Assembly (NCBI GenBank): GCA_030544215.1 | Contig: JARZZO010000011.1 | Coordinates: 3,272,001-3,336,000 of the forward strand | Direction: 5' to 3' | DNA from: Zantedeschia hybrid cultivar | Lineage: Eukaryota > Streptophyta > Magnoliopsida > Alismatales > Araceae | Length of the DNA stretch: 64,000 nucleotides | Shown here: piece after piece, positions 43,901 to 56,100 of the stretch | How the letters are laid out: each line of letters begins with the position of its first letter | How positions within the stretch are numbered: position 1 is the stretch's first letter | Program-made: the position numbers and the translations under genes | Notes under the pieces: generated by a model | Seen by the model: only the letters and a program-made list of their open reading frames with translations | Told to the model about the DNA's origin: nothing | Databases searched by the model: none

Positions 43901-46900
43901 GCCATCATGTGTTGGTGCTGGAGATGTTGCCTTCAGCCCGTCACAGATCTAGGTCCAGCATATGCAGAGAGAAGCCATGAGGGAGCACTGGTGTTGGAGC
44001 AAAAGATGTTGGTGCAGAGTAATGACACCATCATGTGTTGGTGTTGGAGATGATGTCCTCGACCAGCCATATCCTGATCTAGGGCCTACATATGTACATA
44101 GAAGCCATGAGGGGGGAGGGGGCATGGGGTGTAAAAGAGGAAAGCACTAGCAGCAGCTGCCAGATGGGAGATTTGGAGGGATGGTGATTAGGAGGAAAAG
44201 GGGAAAGTGATGGCGACGTGATGGAGTTTTGGGTTAGGGTTTACAGTGTGTGGGCTTTTAAAGGCACGTGTTCGGGTTGGGTTGGGTGACCTAAGGGGCC
44301 AACCCGACCCAACCCGATCAATGGTCGGGTTGAGTAATTGTTCAGCCCTAACCCAACCTGACCAATGGTCAGGTTGATCGGGTTGGGGGGTTGGGTTAGC
44401 CTGCACGGGTTTGGGTTGTCCCGCCCAATGCTGCATCCCTACATCCACTCATCCAGTAACCTTTTCGTCCTTACATGGATGATCATTCATAATGTTTTTG
44501 AGATAATATCAATAGGTAACCTTTTGAATCCTTATAAATGATCATGTGCAGTGTTTTTAAATACACAAGTTTATTTTTTAATGTACAGGATACTCTTTAA
44601 TGGCAAATGCCTGGAGTGTTTTATTTTTAAGTGAATCCCTGAATTATCACGTGAAAGATTCCTCAGTTGTACCTGGATAAATCAAGCTGCACATATGGAT
44701 GTCTATATATCTTTGTATGAGAATTCTGCAGAAATGGTGATCGTGAGGTTTGGGAAGTTGGTTCAGGGTTTTGCATGCTGTATGTTGAAGCAGTATGACC
44801 GTTGAATTTCCCATGATCATAACTATCCAGCCACAAATGTCAACAGGTGCTTTTTCTCAACTATTGTTTATCGCTCTTCCTTGTGCCACCACTGAGTGAA
44901 GACAAGTATGCTTAGAGTCAAAATGTGCCTGACGCAGGATGCAAGTAGACCTTAGAATGGTCTCCGCCAGCTGTCAGTGAATAATCTTAGCTACTGAATG
45001 GCTGTCCTTTCAATGATCATTTACCGGACACAAATTACCAGACTCAGCCTGTGGCACTAAAAGGGCATTTTGAATTTCATGTAAAGTTCCTATAATCTTA
45101 TAGTTTATTTATGGTTGAGAGTCATTATTTTAGAAATGATTTCCCTTTTAACATTATGCATTCACTTTTAGTCATACTTCAGTATAAGTGTATTATATGC
45201 ATCTTCTAGTTTAGATATGATCTCCTATATTTATATTAACATTTTTTTAGTTTATTTGAACTTTTTAGTTTATTTATGATCTGAGAGTCCTCATTGTTTT
45301 AGAAACGATTTTGTGTATTCCTGTTAAATAAACATACATGCACTTCTAGTTACATTTCAAAATAATGTATTACATGTTGAATTTTCATTTGTCAGTATAA
45401 TTCTCCTATCTGTCAATTATGCTTGATTCATGATCATTCTAAGGCCATGAAGGTCACATTTTATATATTTGTTTTTACATCAAGCTACATTCTGCCATCC
45501 TGTTGCAATAGCTCAAAAAATTGTTGTGTTTGGATGCCTTCCATAGTCATGCTCCTCTGTCATGCCAGCCATAGCCATTCTCCTTTGTTATGCCAAAGGA
45601 GTACTAGCATGTGTCTTGAGCCTATTTGCATTGCTAAGGGCTAGGCCCATTTTGCCTGTTCTTATATGGTGCTGTGTATAATTACTTTTAGAAAAATTTT
45701 ATGCTCCATGTTGCCTAATCTTACGAAAAATCATTCACTCTTTTTCTTCTGTGGTTCTGTTTTCAAGCATGCTAACATCAAAGAGCTTTTGTATTTGGAA
45801 TGCATTTGTCTAGCAATTGTACATAGGTGCTCTTTTTATGATGATCTATGTACATAGGCATTCATTTTAGGATAGATGCTCTTCTTCATGACATTATGAG
45901 TAAATTAACCTAGGGAAACTTTTCTTCTGTAGTAGTCTATTCCAAAGCATTTGGCTTGAATGGGTCATGACCAGGGCTGTAAACAGGACCCGATATACTG
46001 ATTTTCTGACCTGGTTCCAATTAGAATAAACGGGTTCAGAATATAAAAAAAACACTTCTGGTAAGCTATCGGAATCGGTAGCGATTTCCAATAAGATATT
46101 GGAACCGGAATCGGAAATGCCCATTTCGTAGGTGGCCAGCCTGTGAGCCCAGCGGGGTGGCCTGTGATGGGCTGGACTCGGGCTGGCTCCCATGGCCCGT
46201 TGGTCAGTTTTTGACCCACTGATTCAATCCTGCCAGTTTAAGGGTCGGGCTGGGCTTGGGCCAAGCAGCCTGTTGGGCTATGAGAAAGCAGAAGAGAAAT
46301 GAATTGCCCAGGTGGATGGTGCCATCCTTTTTCTTTTTTTGTTTTCTTTGTGATTTTTTTCGAATATCTGATCAAAAATTAGATGACACATCCAGCAAGT
46401 TCGGGTTAGCCCCAAGCTCTCTACATGTTTTTTTCTTTGAATTCTTTTTGCACATGCAAATAGAGGCATCTGCAAAGAAGTTTTTTCACAAAAAAAGTGT
46501 ACGGAGAGCTCGGGGCCAACCCAAGCTTACTGGCTGTACCATTTAATTTTTTATTGGACATTTTAAAAAAATAAAACAAATCCATAAATAAAACATATAA
46601 AAATAATATGTGAGAGTGGCCGTCCGATCAACAAACAATATTTTGACCAAAAGGATAAGCAGAGTTTAAAAAATCAGGGTTTGTTTGTTAAAATTCTTTT
46701 CTTGTGTTGAAATATTTAAAAATAAGAGAGGTTAAAAAAACATGGGTTTTTTTTTTTGAAAATATGTTTTCTTGTGTTGAATTATTTTCTTGTGGATTGC
46801 TTTTGGTCAGCAATTTGGATTGGTCTGGACTTAGACCCAACCCACAATAGCAGTCCAATTAGTAGTTAATATTTTCATTGCTGGTTAGGAAAATGTGGGT

Positions 46901-49900
46901 GTTTATTCATGATATTTTATTTTGGGATATACACTCTTATACACCATTATTGGTAGACTGAGATTTGGCTGATCTTGTGAGTTTGTTTTGGCTGTGAAAC
47001 TATTTTATGTTGTAGCTGTTTGTTTGTGACAGTAGGATAGTAAACGGGTATAAAAAAAGAACTTGGTCACCAGGGCTGTAAAGCAGTGAGATACGGAAAG
47101 AGAAACACCAATTTTCATTTTCGATTCGGATAGCAAAAGTGAATTCTGATTCCAATATAATCAAAAAATAATATTTTTGTTTCCATTTGATTTCCGATTC
47201 TGATATCGAAACTGGAGATAGTTTAAGAAAATTATCGGAAAAATATAAAGTGTCATAAAGTATTGTCCTTTTCATTGTATGTAGCTACCGAAAATGATTA
47301 GAAGGACTATGTCCAATTTATAATAAAGTTCATATATATTATAATTGTTATGTAAAGATTTAAATATTTAATACAATCAGAAATTGAAATTAGGATATGG
47401 AATAATAGTTTCTGTTTCTGATTGTGATAACTTATTGAAAAATTTTTATTCCAATTTTGATAGCTACTGGTTGGAATTTTTTCTGGCTATATCTGCTTTT
47501 TAAAATCAGAAACTGAAAAGTGGATAATTGGTTTCATTTATAGTCACCATTTTCTCCTTGCTAGCAGATGCTACATTTTTTTTTTCTTATGTTCAAATAT
47601 ATTTGAAAAATAAATAGAAGTTAGAATGCAAGGGATATCTATTTCTAGGATTTTTAGATAATCTTTGATAAACAGGATGAACTGGACATTTAAGGGCTTG
47701 CTATATGTGACAAGTTAGGTTTGGAAAGCAGTTTTTTTTTGCTATGATATGTATTCTTAGGATTTCTAAGTAATTCCGTATAAATGGGCTTACCTGGGCT
47801 TCTTACGGGCTTGAAAAGCCCGGTGGGCTTGGTTTGACAAACCATGCATACGCCCATTGGGCTTAGGCTGGATTTGGGCTGGGCCAGATGGAACTCGGGC
47901 TGGGCTGGGCTTAGGTAGGGCCAGCCCAAGCCTGGCCCATTGGCACCTGGTGAGGACACTCGTGCACGGATCCGGTTCGACCCGACTCGCATTTACCGTC
48001 GGAGGAGGACGACTGCAGCGTACCCAGCATCTTTGTGGCTCAATGATGGTTCCCCTGAGTATTGATATGTGTTTATTTTATTGAGGAGCAGTTGAGATTG
48101 ATGTAAGGCGCATTAAGGCCCAGTTATCACTTTTCTATTTTTTTAGTATTTTCTGCACGAATTTCATTGTGTTTGTCTAGAATTAGGGTTAATTATGTCA
48201 TTTGCTTCATTAGGAGGTTATTAGGGTTCTCTTTTTTTCTATTTAAGTTACTGTAGCCTCCTTTGGAGGGGTATTGAAATTTGAATGGAAAAGAAAAGAT
48301 TTTCGCAGCCGTCCGAAGCGTGTACGTGCGTTTAGGGCATGCAGATCCTGTTTTCCTCCCCTCCTCCTTGTCTTCTTCCTCTTCCCTCTCTCTCTGTGTG
48401 ATATCTTCCCTCTCTGCCTTCCTCCTCTCTCTCCCTGCGCCGCATTCGTCTCCCCCAGCAAGGAGCCGCCGTCCACGAAGCCGTCCGCACGACCTCTCGG
48501 TCTCCCGCGAGTCCCACCGCCCCCTCGCAGGTCTCGGTGGTCTTCCTGCGAGCCGCCCTCCGGCCCGCGACGCAGGCCTGGCCGGACCTCCCCGCCACCA
48601 CCCCTGCTCCACGCGCTCCGGCAGACCACTCCCGCGGCCCCCAGCGAGTCTCCCCGCCGTACGCAGACCCGGGACGGGCCTTTCCGCGGGTGCACTCCCC
48701 GCCGGTCCCCGCTATTCGGCGAGCTCGACGTGGTCTGCCCGGGACCTCCACGCCATCCCACGCACGAAGCCTCGCAGCCGTGACCGCCCTGCTCCATTCA
48801 CGCCCGCCTAGCGTCCGCGCTCGTACGTGGCCACCGACGCCCCGCGCCCACACAGTGAGCCCCGCGTTTCGCAGGGTCCTCCCACGACGCCCGTCGTTCT
48901 CGCCCTGCGCCTCATGCACCGAGAAATCTTATCCGCCGGTCCCCGTCGAACGTCAGCGCCGACACCACGCGTTCCCGCGAGCACGCTCGGCGGCCCGCTT
49001 CGTCGTCCGAAGCCTCAAGTTCTTGCTCGCCGCCACGATTCGATTGGGATCCCTGTGATCCCCAGTCGTGCTTAGTGAGGAGGGTCGAACCATCGGCTAA
49101 CCGCAGCGTACCCGGGCACAAATGTTGGGAACCGTCAACCAGTGATTAGGAGATTGCATTGCTTCGAGTGGCCCCACTTGACAGTGGGTAGGTGAGTAAA
49201 GATTTGGCCCCACCTTTCTCCAATCTGTCGTGCTCTATATGATTAAATCATGTTCCCGTGCTTGAGTTTAGGGTCCTAGCTATTTATTTGATACTTGCTG
49301 CCGGATTGTGAGCGTGAGATCCGTCCCGAATTCACTATTTGAGGATTTTGAACGCGTTGATGTTGCCCTAGTAGTTGGTGGTTCTCACTATCGCCGATCC
49401 TGCCTATTTTATCACTGAGAGCGGACGATACTCGAGTTTTGTGCGGCTTACGTTGCGTAATTACATTCATGAAAACATGGAAAATTTGTGAGCATTTGCC
49501 ATTCATATACGTTACACTTGCTGATTTCGGATCGTGACACTAGTTCGGACTCGTTTCGGTAGTCGTCCCGCGTCAACACCCCTACCATTTTGTACCCATT
49601 ATACCAATTTCCGATTAGTTCTTAACTATAAATTTTTTTGACTGTCGATCAGACTGATCCAACGGCAATCCCACGTATGGAATGGAACCATAGGCAAATC
49701 CTACTCCCAGAGCGCACGGCCCCCCACGCCCACCTTCCTCTCCATGCCAAAGTGCAAAACCCACCCCCTGGGAACTCTTCCTCTGGTGCCCCTAAATCTC
49801 ACCTCTCCTCAGGCAAAGGCTGTTTCTCCACCGGTGGCCAGACGGCAAAAGGCTTTTCTGCCACCGGTGGCCTGCTCTCCTTGCCAGCAACCAGGAAGAA

Positions 49901-50102
49901 GCCATTGTCCACAGAGCAGCCAAGCACGGCAGCCTGCTCTCCTCACAGCCAGATCTTCCTCCTTGCGGCAAGATCCTCCTCCACGGGCAGCATGGTCGCC
50001 AGATCCCCTACCACCATTGGCCTACTCGCCAGATCATCCACCACTGGCGGCCTGCTCAACATATCTTCCTCTACCAATGGCCTGCTAGCCAGATCCTTCA
50101 CC

Positions 50103-50152
<50 letters not shown>

Positions 50153-51389
50153 GAGGAAAGGGCTGAACTGGCAGTGTGGCCTGTGGTCGTCATGGTTGGG
50201 TGTTAACAGAGCATTCCCCCACCCTCTTCCTCTTGCATAGGTTGGGGATTAGGGATCATTGTTCTCTCTCTCTCTCTCTCATATTTCATTTGTTTAGATG
50301 GCATTTGGGAACAAGGGTGGAAAAGTGATGTTTTTAAATGTTGGCTTTTGGGGCGTGGGGTCCACATAAATATTGAGAATCTAGTTTCAAAATCTCAAAA
50401 GCTTATGGGAGTGGCTTCTTGTCACTCCTCTCTCTCTCTCTCTAAAGTTGACATGGGAAAAAGTCATCTTGGATTTGAGAAAAGGTGCACTCAATGCACA
50501 TGTTCCCCCTTGTCCCCTTATGTCTTCCCACTAATCATTGGAATCTCCTTCCAAACCATGCTGCCAAATAAGGCTTTAGTGCTTCTACTTCAAATTGCAA
50601 GGACAAATCTTCTCCTACCAGCTTCCACTGGAATGCTTCTCACTCACTCTCTTTCTCGGATTGCAGGACTTGGCAGCAGATTGCTTTTAAGGGTTCTGGT
50701 TCTTTGAGTCACCAAAATTATCGATAATTCAATAATTATTGGAAACAGTTCTGTTTCGATAATGGAATCGAAAACAGATCGAAATTGGAAACAATACCTT
50801 CCAATCCTATTGGAATTGAAGTCGGAATGAGGTATTTTCTTATTGGAATCAGAATTGGAAACAAGTGATTCTGATTCCGACTTCGGCCCGATTACAGCCC
50901 TAGACATGACCCACTAGTCTCTTCTAGATGAGCTGTGCATAGATACTCTATTTTGGATAACTCATCCAGTCTTTGCCATTATGGATGTATGATGCTGAGA
51001 AAATTCATTCAGTTCTCATTTCTTCTGCAGCATTCCTTTTCAAGCATGTTAGTAGCAAAGAGGTGGAAGGAGGGAAAGGAGGAGAACAAGGCACCACAGC
51101 CACAACGCCAACATCTTGCCACCAGATGGACATGTTGACATCATGGCTACCATTGCTTTGCCGAGCCAGCAATGGGATGGATGCTCCTGTGTTGAGCAGG
51201 CTCGAGAGGGCAGAGACGGTGGATGTGCTTGAACAGATTATTGAGAAGCTGACCTGGGACCAGCAGGAGGAAGTGCTCTCCCTATGGCTTCACCACTTCA
51301 CATCGTCCCCTGATTCTGACTGGCCTGACCTCCAGTCCTGCTACACCCGCTGGTATGCTGTCTCCCGAAAGCTCCTCGTTGTTAAATGA
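40983..51389 (+). CDS. Plant-specific protein of unknown function, two exons, 397 aa
   Basis: Exon 1 is 40983-41817 and exon 2 is 51031-51389. GT-AG splicing in phase 1 joins RIS to AFLFKHVSS, giving 1194 nt including the stop. The ATG at 40983 (MENLASMASA) was chosen because the longer frame begins with GTG. Residues 47-66 are strongly hydrophobic (CLALALHGLFFLLRLASLPV), possibly a membrane or organelle-targeting segment. The middle part is Ala/Arg-rich and helical. The C-terminus carries WLPLLCRASNG and LWLHHFTSSPDSDWPDLQSC, followed by a conserved-looking RW-SRKL ending. I associate these with a plant family typified by Arabidopsis At3g19920, recalled from memory as annotated BTB/POZ-like, although I see no BTB fold. 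Exon 1 is extremely GC-rich and exon 2 is not. The 9.2-kb intron is mostly transposons. Molecular function is unknown. Confidence 0.85.
42211..42869. mobile_element. MULE-like element, about 660 bp, in the intron
   Basis: The left end CAAGGTTCGCTGAC and the right end (reverse complement ATGGTTTGCCGTATGATACC) match the element at 13130. The flanks TATTTGTAC (42202-42210) and GATTTGTGC (42870-42878) match at 7 of 9. The interior contains further inverted copies of the GATCCG / GAGTCG motif, so it may be a nested or compound copy. Confidence 0.65.
43434..44441. mobile_element. Non-autonomous hAT element, 1008 bp, exact 8-bp target duplication
   Basis: The ends TAGGGCTGCAAGTGGG and (reverse complement) TAGGGATGCAGCATTGGG form inverted repeats. 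CATCCACT is repeated exactly at 43426-43433 and 44442-44449. The subterminal regions are full of AACCCAACCC / GGGTTGGG and CCCTAACCC motifs, which explain the telomere-like runs there. No transposase is encoded. A G-rich tract at 43612-43650 could form a G-quadruplex. It lies in the intron of the 40.98-51.39 kb gene. Confidence 0.85.
44450..45971 (+). other. Intron sequence between hAT elements
   Basis: About 1.5 kb of AT-rich intron with no recognisable element or conserved exon. Short ORFs here have no domain. Confidence 0.5.
47071..47542. mobile_element. Nested hAT-like fragment
   Basis: Begins CAGGGCTGTAAAGC. GTCACCA occurs at both edges (about 47065 and 47543). The interior has TCTGATTCCAAT motifs like the right part of the enclosing element. 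The right terminus is degraded, so the boundary is tentative. Confidence 0.35.
48015..49578. mobile_element. LTR-like and GC-rich cassette nested in the hAT composite
   Basis: The segment includes a TATTTAAG-type core near 48240, a 0.75-kb GC-rich block with open frames on both strands, and a terminal part (49123-49578) with TGTTG...CAACA ends like an LTR. The 11-mer GCAGCGTACCC occurs at 48015-48025 and 49103-49113. An alternative reading is one 1.5-kb LTR, 48056-49578 (TG...CA), with CCCC on both sides. The ORFs are low-complexity (Arg, Pro, Ser) and are not called as genes. Confidence 0.4.
50104..50151. repeat. CT/CA compound microsatellite
   Basis: A run of CT dinucleotides directly followed by CA dinucleotides. 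A second CT run lies at 50262-50279. Confidence 0.9.
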
Positions 51390-52010
51390 AAAGCAAAAGG
51401 TCAGATTTGAAGCACCTATTGGGACAGAATTAGTACGTTAATCGGCAGCCATTCTCGTCTTCCCACCTGTATAACATAGATATCATTTCAGACAGAAATA
51501 ACACCGTTAAATATAGATACTTTGACATGTCTTGTATAATTATATGAAACCCAGCTGTTCCAACATTGTTCTACAGATGCCTCTTGTATAGATTTCTTTG
51601 TACAAAAATTATTGGAGATCTGGGAGCTCAGGAGTTTGATGATTATAGTCTCTGCCATTCTTTCTTGTTTTACTGTGGAGGATGTGCTGGCTGATTCATA
51701 TTGATCTTGATTTCAAGACTAAGGCTAAGTTTAGCATTGCAATGTTATTGTCCGATCAGAAGTGGGTGAAGTTGTACAGGTTACTTTTATTCTAATGGGT
51801 GGCTGCTATGCTTTATGTTTAGAAACATGTTAATTAGTGTTCTTTTGTATACAACTTAAAACTTGATTTCATTTGTGCAAATAGATAAGTATCCACGATC
51901 AATGATATGATATGTGAAGTGTTAGTTTTCAATTCATTGGCTGGCGGTTGCCATTGAGAAGAACCAACATTTGTCTCTCGATTTTCGTTCTTACTATTTG
52001 CCGATGTGCT

Positions 52011-52388
52011 TTCCAAAAGAGTAATACTTGGCTGCAATGCCCTTGCGTTTGCAATGGATTTTTTTTTTTTTTTTGAACATTTTTCAGGTTGGCCCTGAGG
52101 TATGCTAGAGGTTTGTACAGGCTGATCACGGATCAGACATCTAAAAAAATCTGAAAAATCAAAAACTGTTATTGGGTTTAACTTATTAAAGGCATTTTTT
52201 TACTATATATATTGGGACTCGGTTTTTCATTTTTCAGATTTTTTTGGGATGTCCGGTCAATGATTGGCTTGTGTGGACGTCGAAGGCACCTCAGGGTCAA
52301 CCTAAAAAAAAAATAATCTTTTAAGCCACTGCAATGCCCCTGCGTGCGGCACAGAGGGGCATTGCAGCAAGTATTATTCTTTTCAAAA
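52011..52388. repeat. Long foldback element, 378 bp, nested inverted repeats
   Basis: The outer arms TAATACTTGGCTGCAATGCCC and (reverse complement of the right end) TAATACTTGCTGCAATGCCCC pair. The next arms contain CAGGTTGGCCCTGAGGT against TAGGTTGACCCTGAGGT. The innermost arms (about 52136-52170 and 52221-52255) pair almost perfectly through AAAAAAATCTGAAAAAT. The right arm also contains a local perfect hairpin, CTGCAATGCCCCT / AGGGGCATTGCAG. I could not identify a target duplication. Confidence 0.7.
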
Positions 52389-52865
52389 TCCATGGGGAGT
52401 CATCCGCAGGTTTCATGATGGTATTTCTATCTGTAATTAGCTTCATGGGACATTTGATAGATTATTTCCTCTCCCACGTTCTCTTAGCTAGGTATTTCGA
52501 ATCATCCTGTGGACATTTGAAATGTTGCACTGCTTGTATTACTCTTTGGACATTCTTTTTAATTCAAGTCATGTTTCAATAGACGTTATTAAGATTCAAA
52601 TTGTAAACTAAATAAACTTACATACTTAACATTTGCATTTGAAGTTCTGCCAATTGATCGTATCAGGATGTAATATAAGCATCCCATTCCCTAATTACAA
52701 ATCCAACAGTTTGATCATCCCTTGATTGCTTTTCGTATCTTTTTAACTGGTCTTTTGTTTGGGTCTTAGATCTGTTTATGTTTGCAGAGATTGGATTTAG
52801 TGTTAAGTAAGGATCTAAACATCTCTGGGTCCGTTTTCTGATTGCCATCTCCTCCTCTTGCAGTC

Positions 52866-53100
52866 AAATGCATGTTTGGTGCGGCTTTTATTTAGAAGCA
52901 GTTTTGTATTTTCATTTAGTTAGTTTTTGATGAAGCACATAGATTTTGGAGGTCATTTATATAACATTTTTACTTGTGTTTTGACTTTGCTACAAGGTGA
53001 AGTTTTCATGATTGAAGAAAAAGTGAGGTTATAATAAAAAGAGTTGACTTTTGTAACAAATCAAAATAAGTAGAACATCATTGTCCAGTGGTCATCTTCC
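52866..53100. mobile_element. MITE remnant related to 36387-36691
   Basis: Reads GTTTGGTGCGGCTTTTATTT, then TTTTCATTTAGTTAG, GTGTTTTGACTT, AAAAAGTGAG and GACTTTTGTAACAAATCAAA, in the order of the reverse complement of the 36.4-36.7 kb MITE. The right end is degraded. Confidence 0.5.
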
Positions 53101-56100
53101 TCTGAGTTATGTGAAATAATGTCAAACTAAGATCCATAGCTGAATTTACATTACCATGTGAATTGTTTGGGTGGAACGACAAAGTAAGTTATTGGGATTC
53201 AAATATTTGGCCTGCACCATTTTCAATGCCTTTGTCCATACGATGAAACTAATTTTTAGCTTCAAACAAGTGATGTTGTACTTGTGGTCACCTTCTGTAC
53301 TTTTTGTATACCGATTGGTGGTGCAAGTTAAAATCTGCTTTTCTTTTCCTTTGTTGTCTGTATCTTCTAGGTTAGAAGGGTAGGAACTGGGATAAGCGCC
53401 AAGTTCTCCAAGTGCTTCCTTGCACTCCGCTCTCTCTGTAGACATTTTTTAAACACAACTCGCTAGCATACTAACCTGTGCAACCTGCAAAGTGCACAAT
53501 GAACGACCTTGCGACTGTGTACTGCAACTAAATGCAACTTGCTTTTTGTTTTCAACCATGTCAAAAGGTCCATTTTGACAGTTTACAAACACATTAAGAT
53601 AGTGGTGAAAACTTATTTGTTGCTAGATGGCCGATCAGACGGTGGTTGTACTGCAGCGTTCAGAGAATATTATAGTAGTATTTAGGAAGAAATCTGAAAA
53701 TTCGACTGAAGACAAGAATCCCAATTAGTCGAAAGGGAGTTGGGCCAAAACTAGGTTCTCATTTGATAGAAAAGGATACACTTAGAAGACGCATAAATAG
53801 ATTATTAAACCATGCAAGGCTCTTAAACATATATCATACCGTAACTCATAGAACATAGACTCTCTATGATGAATACAATAAATATTAATACTCCTTGTGT
53901 ATGTTAAGCATGTCCAAGTACACTTCGGTATATTTCATGTAACTAAAGTGTTATCATCAATACGCGGAGGAAAACAACACCTAAAAGGAGTTCTTGTCAT
54001 CCAGCAAGATTCAGACATTGGTGGGCACAGAGATGGAAAGGGGGGGTTGAAACTGGGAATGCTGTAAGTAAAAGATTGGAGATCGGAAGTTTGCCGAAGA
54101 AGGTGGAGCTGTGACCTGTAAGGCTGTGCCTGTGGATGGGAAAGGCTCCCCTATTCAGAGAGTTGTTGTCATCCTCTAGCCATTTGCCTTCTACTTGCCT
54201 CTCCAATGTCTTCTTGAAGGATGATACCATTCATCTTAGTAGAAGGATGGAGGCTTGAGGGGAGAATTGAGAGTTAAAAATTGAGATTGAGAAGAAGAAA
54301 ACACAGAAGGTGTGAAAGGATGTGGAATTCACCACAAAAGAGGGAAAGCAGATAAAAAGCCCAATGTTAGACCTAAGTTCTTAACAATAAGACTTGAAAA
54401 GTGCCAATTGCCTTCAGGTTGTCCACTTAAAAGAAATTGAATCATGTAAAAGTCAATAAAAGAAATTCAGTAAGTAATTCTTAGATCGAGAGCAATTTCA
54501 TCCAGCTAGGATAAGGGTGGAATCATAAGTCTTATAAATACTAGAAATAAATAGATCTCTAAATTGGGACCTGGGTCCAATGCAGGCTAGGGACAGATCG
54601 GATAAACATACATGAGAGAATTAAGACATTTCACAAGGCAACTAAAGAACAATGCCATTGTCATCACATAAAATCAATAAACAACTGGAGACCAAATTCC
54701 ACAAGTACATAATTGTGCTCATAGAAAACCAGAACTCTCACTCACTAAAGAAATAACAAATTACGTAACTCTCTCAGATAGCCCTACAACATCAAGTCTC
54801 CTAAAATTGAAACTAACACTAACTGAACTCCATATCATCATCTTTCTAAACTAATATTCTCTCAGAATCCTGAGCAAATCTACTTCCAGGTTACTCCTTT
54901 GCCAAAGCATCTAAAAAATATTAGTAGACTTTATGAGTACAAATATTCAGTATGCATCAATACTCATCACATGCTAAACATATAATAGAGTTTGAAACAT
55001 AGATGATATCTAATTTTGTAACTTGGAGAATTAAACAAATTCTACATATAATTCAAATGAAGAGAGATACAAAATAAAATTACATATAGCATATGGAATT
55101 AAAGATGTTTTCTACTAGTCCAAATAAATTTGACAGCATATATATAATATCAATATATGTATATATAATATAGGCATATTCTTATTCAGACTATAAGCTT
55201 AATTTACTCAAATCTGCTCTCCATCTATAGGAGATCCACATATCAAAACATGACTTAGCATGCAGCTTAACAGATCATCGTATACGAATGGAGATGCACA
55301 TATCATATATAATAAGGAAGCAGTTTAAATTGAGTGGATTTTAGTTGTATAAAACAAGCAGGTGGTCACTGTGAAGTTCATGTAAAAATAGATGCCAATA
55401 GATTAATTAAGAGTTCTAAACTGCATGATGAAATTTCAAAATTGATTAGATTTTTCTCTTATAGATTGCTTAACTTTGAAAAGCTTGAAAATGGTAGGAA
55501 ATTAATATATCATGCTTAGGATAATCATTGTCTACTTTTTGATAGAACTAAGCTCTAGGCTTCCTGAAGATCCCCCATGAATCTCCTTGCTCCCAACTCT
55601 CCTCTATCATCGTTTAAGCAGGGAGAATTCTGGCAATGACTAAACTTTCAGCACAATCTCACAGATCTAAGTAGGTTCTACTTTTAATTAGACCCCGAGA
55701 TCCTCTTATAAACTTTCTAAACCGAGCTCCCTCTCTAATTGAGTTCTAACTGGATTCAAATGGCTAGTGTACAGTCGGGTGAAAATAGAAGATACAACGA
55801 AGCATTTAAAAGCACTGAAATCGATTAAATACAGCAAGCACCCTAACTCAAAAGACATTAGTTAGGAAACAACACATTAATTACTTAGATAGCAAGTTAG
55901 TTGATTAAGTTCAACAGAAACACAACAACAGACGAGCATATTATTTGCCACTTAATAGGTGAGTTGATCGATTAAAAGACACTTAGTCAAAAATTTAGGG
56001 GCTTAGTCGAAGTTCAAATACTCAATTGATATGAGATAAATGATCGATTAAGTGAAGTAGAATAGAGGGATTAATCAATACAAAGGAGTTAATAGGTTAA

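Larger units (their letters stand above)
45972..50902. mobile_element. Large composite hAT-like element, 4.9 kb
   Basis: The left end CAGGGCTGTAAAC and the right end (reverse complement TAGGGCTGTAATC) are inverted repeats of hAT type. The flanks GTCATGAC (45964-45971) and GACATGAC (50903-50910) match at 7 of 8. Near both ends are GGAATCGG / CCGATTCC-type motifs. It contains a second hAT-like start at 47071, a probable LTR segment and a GC-rich block at 48.3-49.1 kb, and CT/CA microsatellites at about 50107-50151. No transposase was recognised. Its right end lies about 130 bp before the acceptor of exon 2. Confidence 0.6.

Noticed and set aside
48193..49121. Overlapping long ORFs of 140-200 codons on both strands
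   Set aside because: The DNA is GC-rich, so stops are rare in every frame. The products are low-complexity Arg/Pro/Ser/Gly with no domain, and frames are open on both strands at once. Treated as transposon or captured sequence, not a gene.
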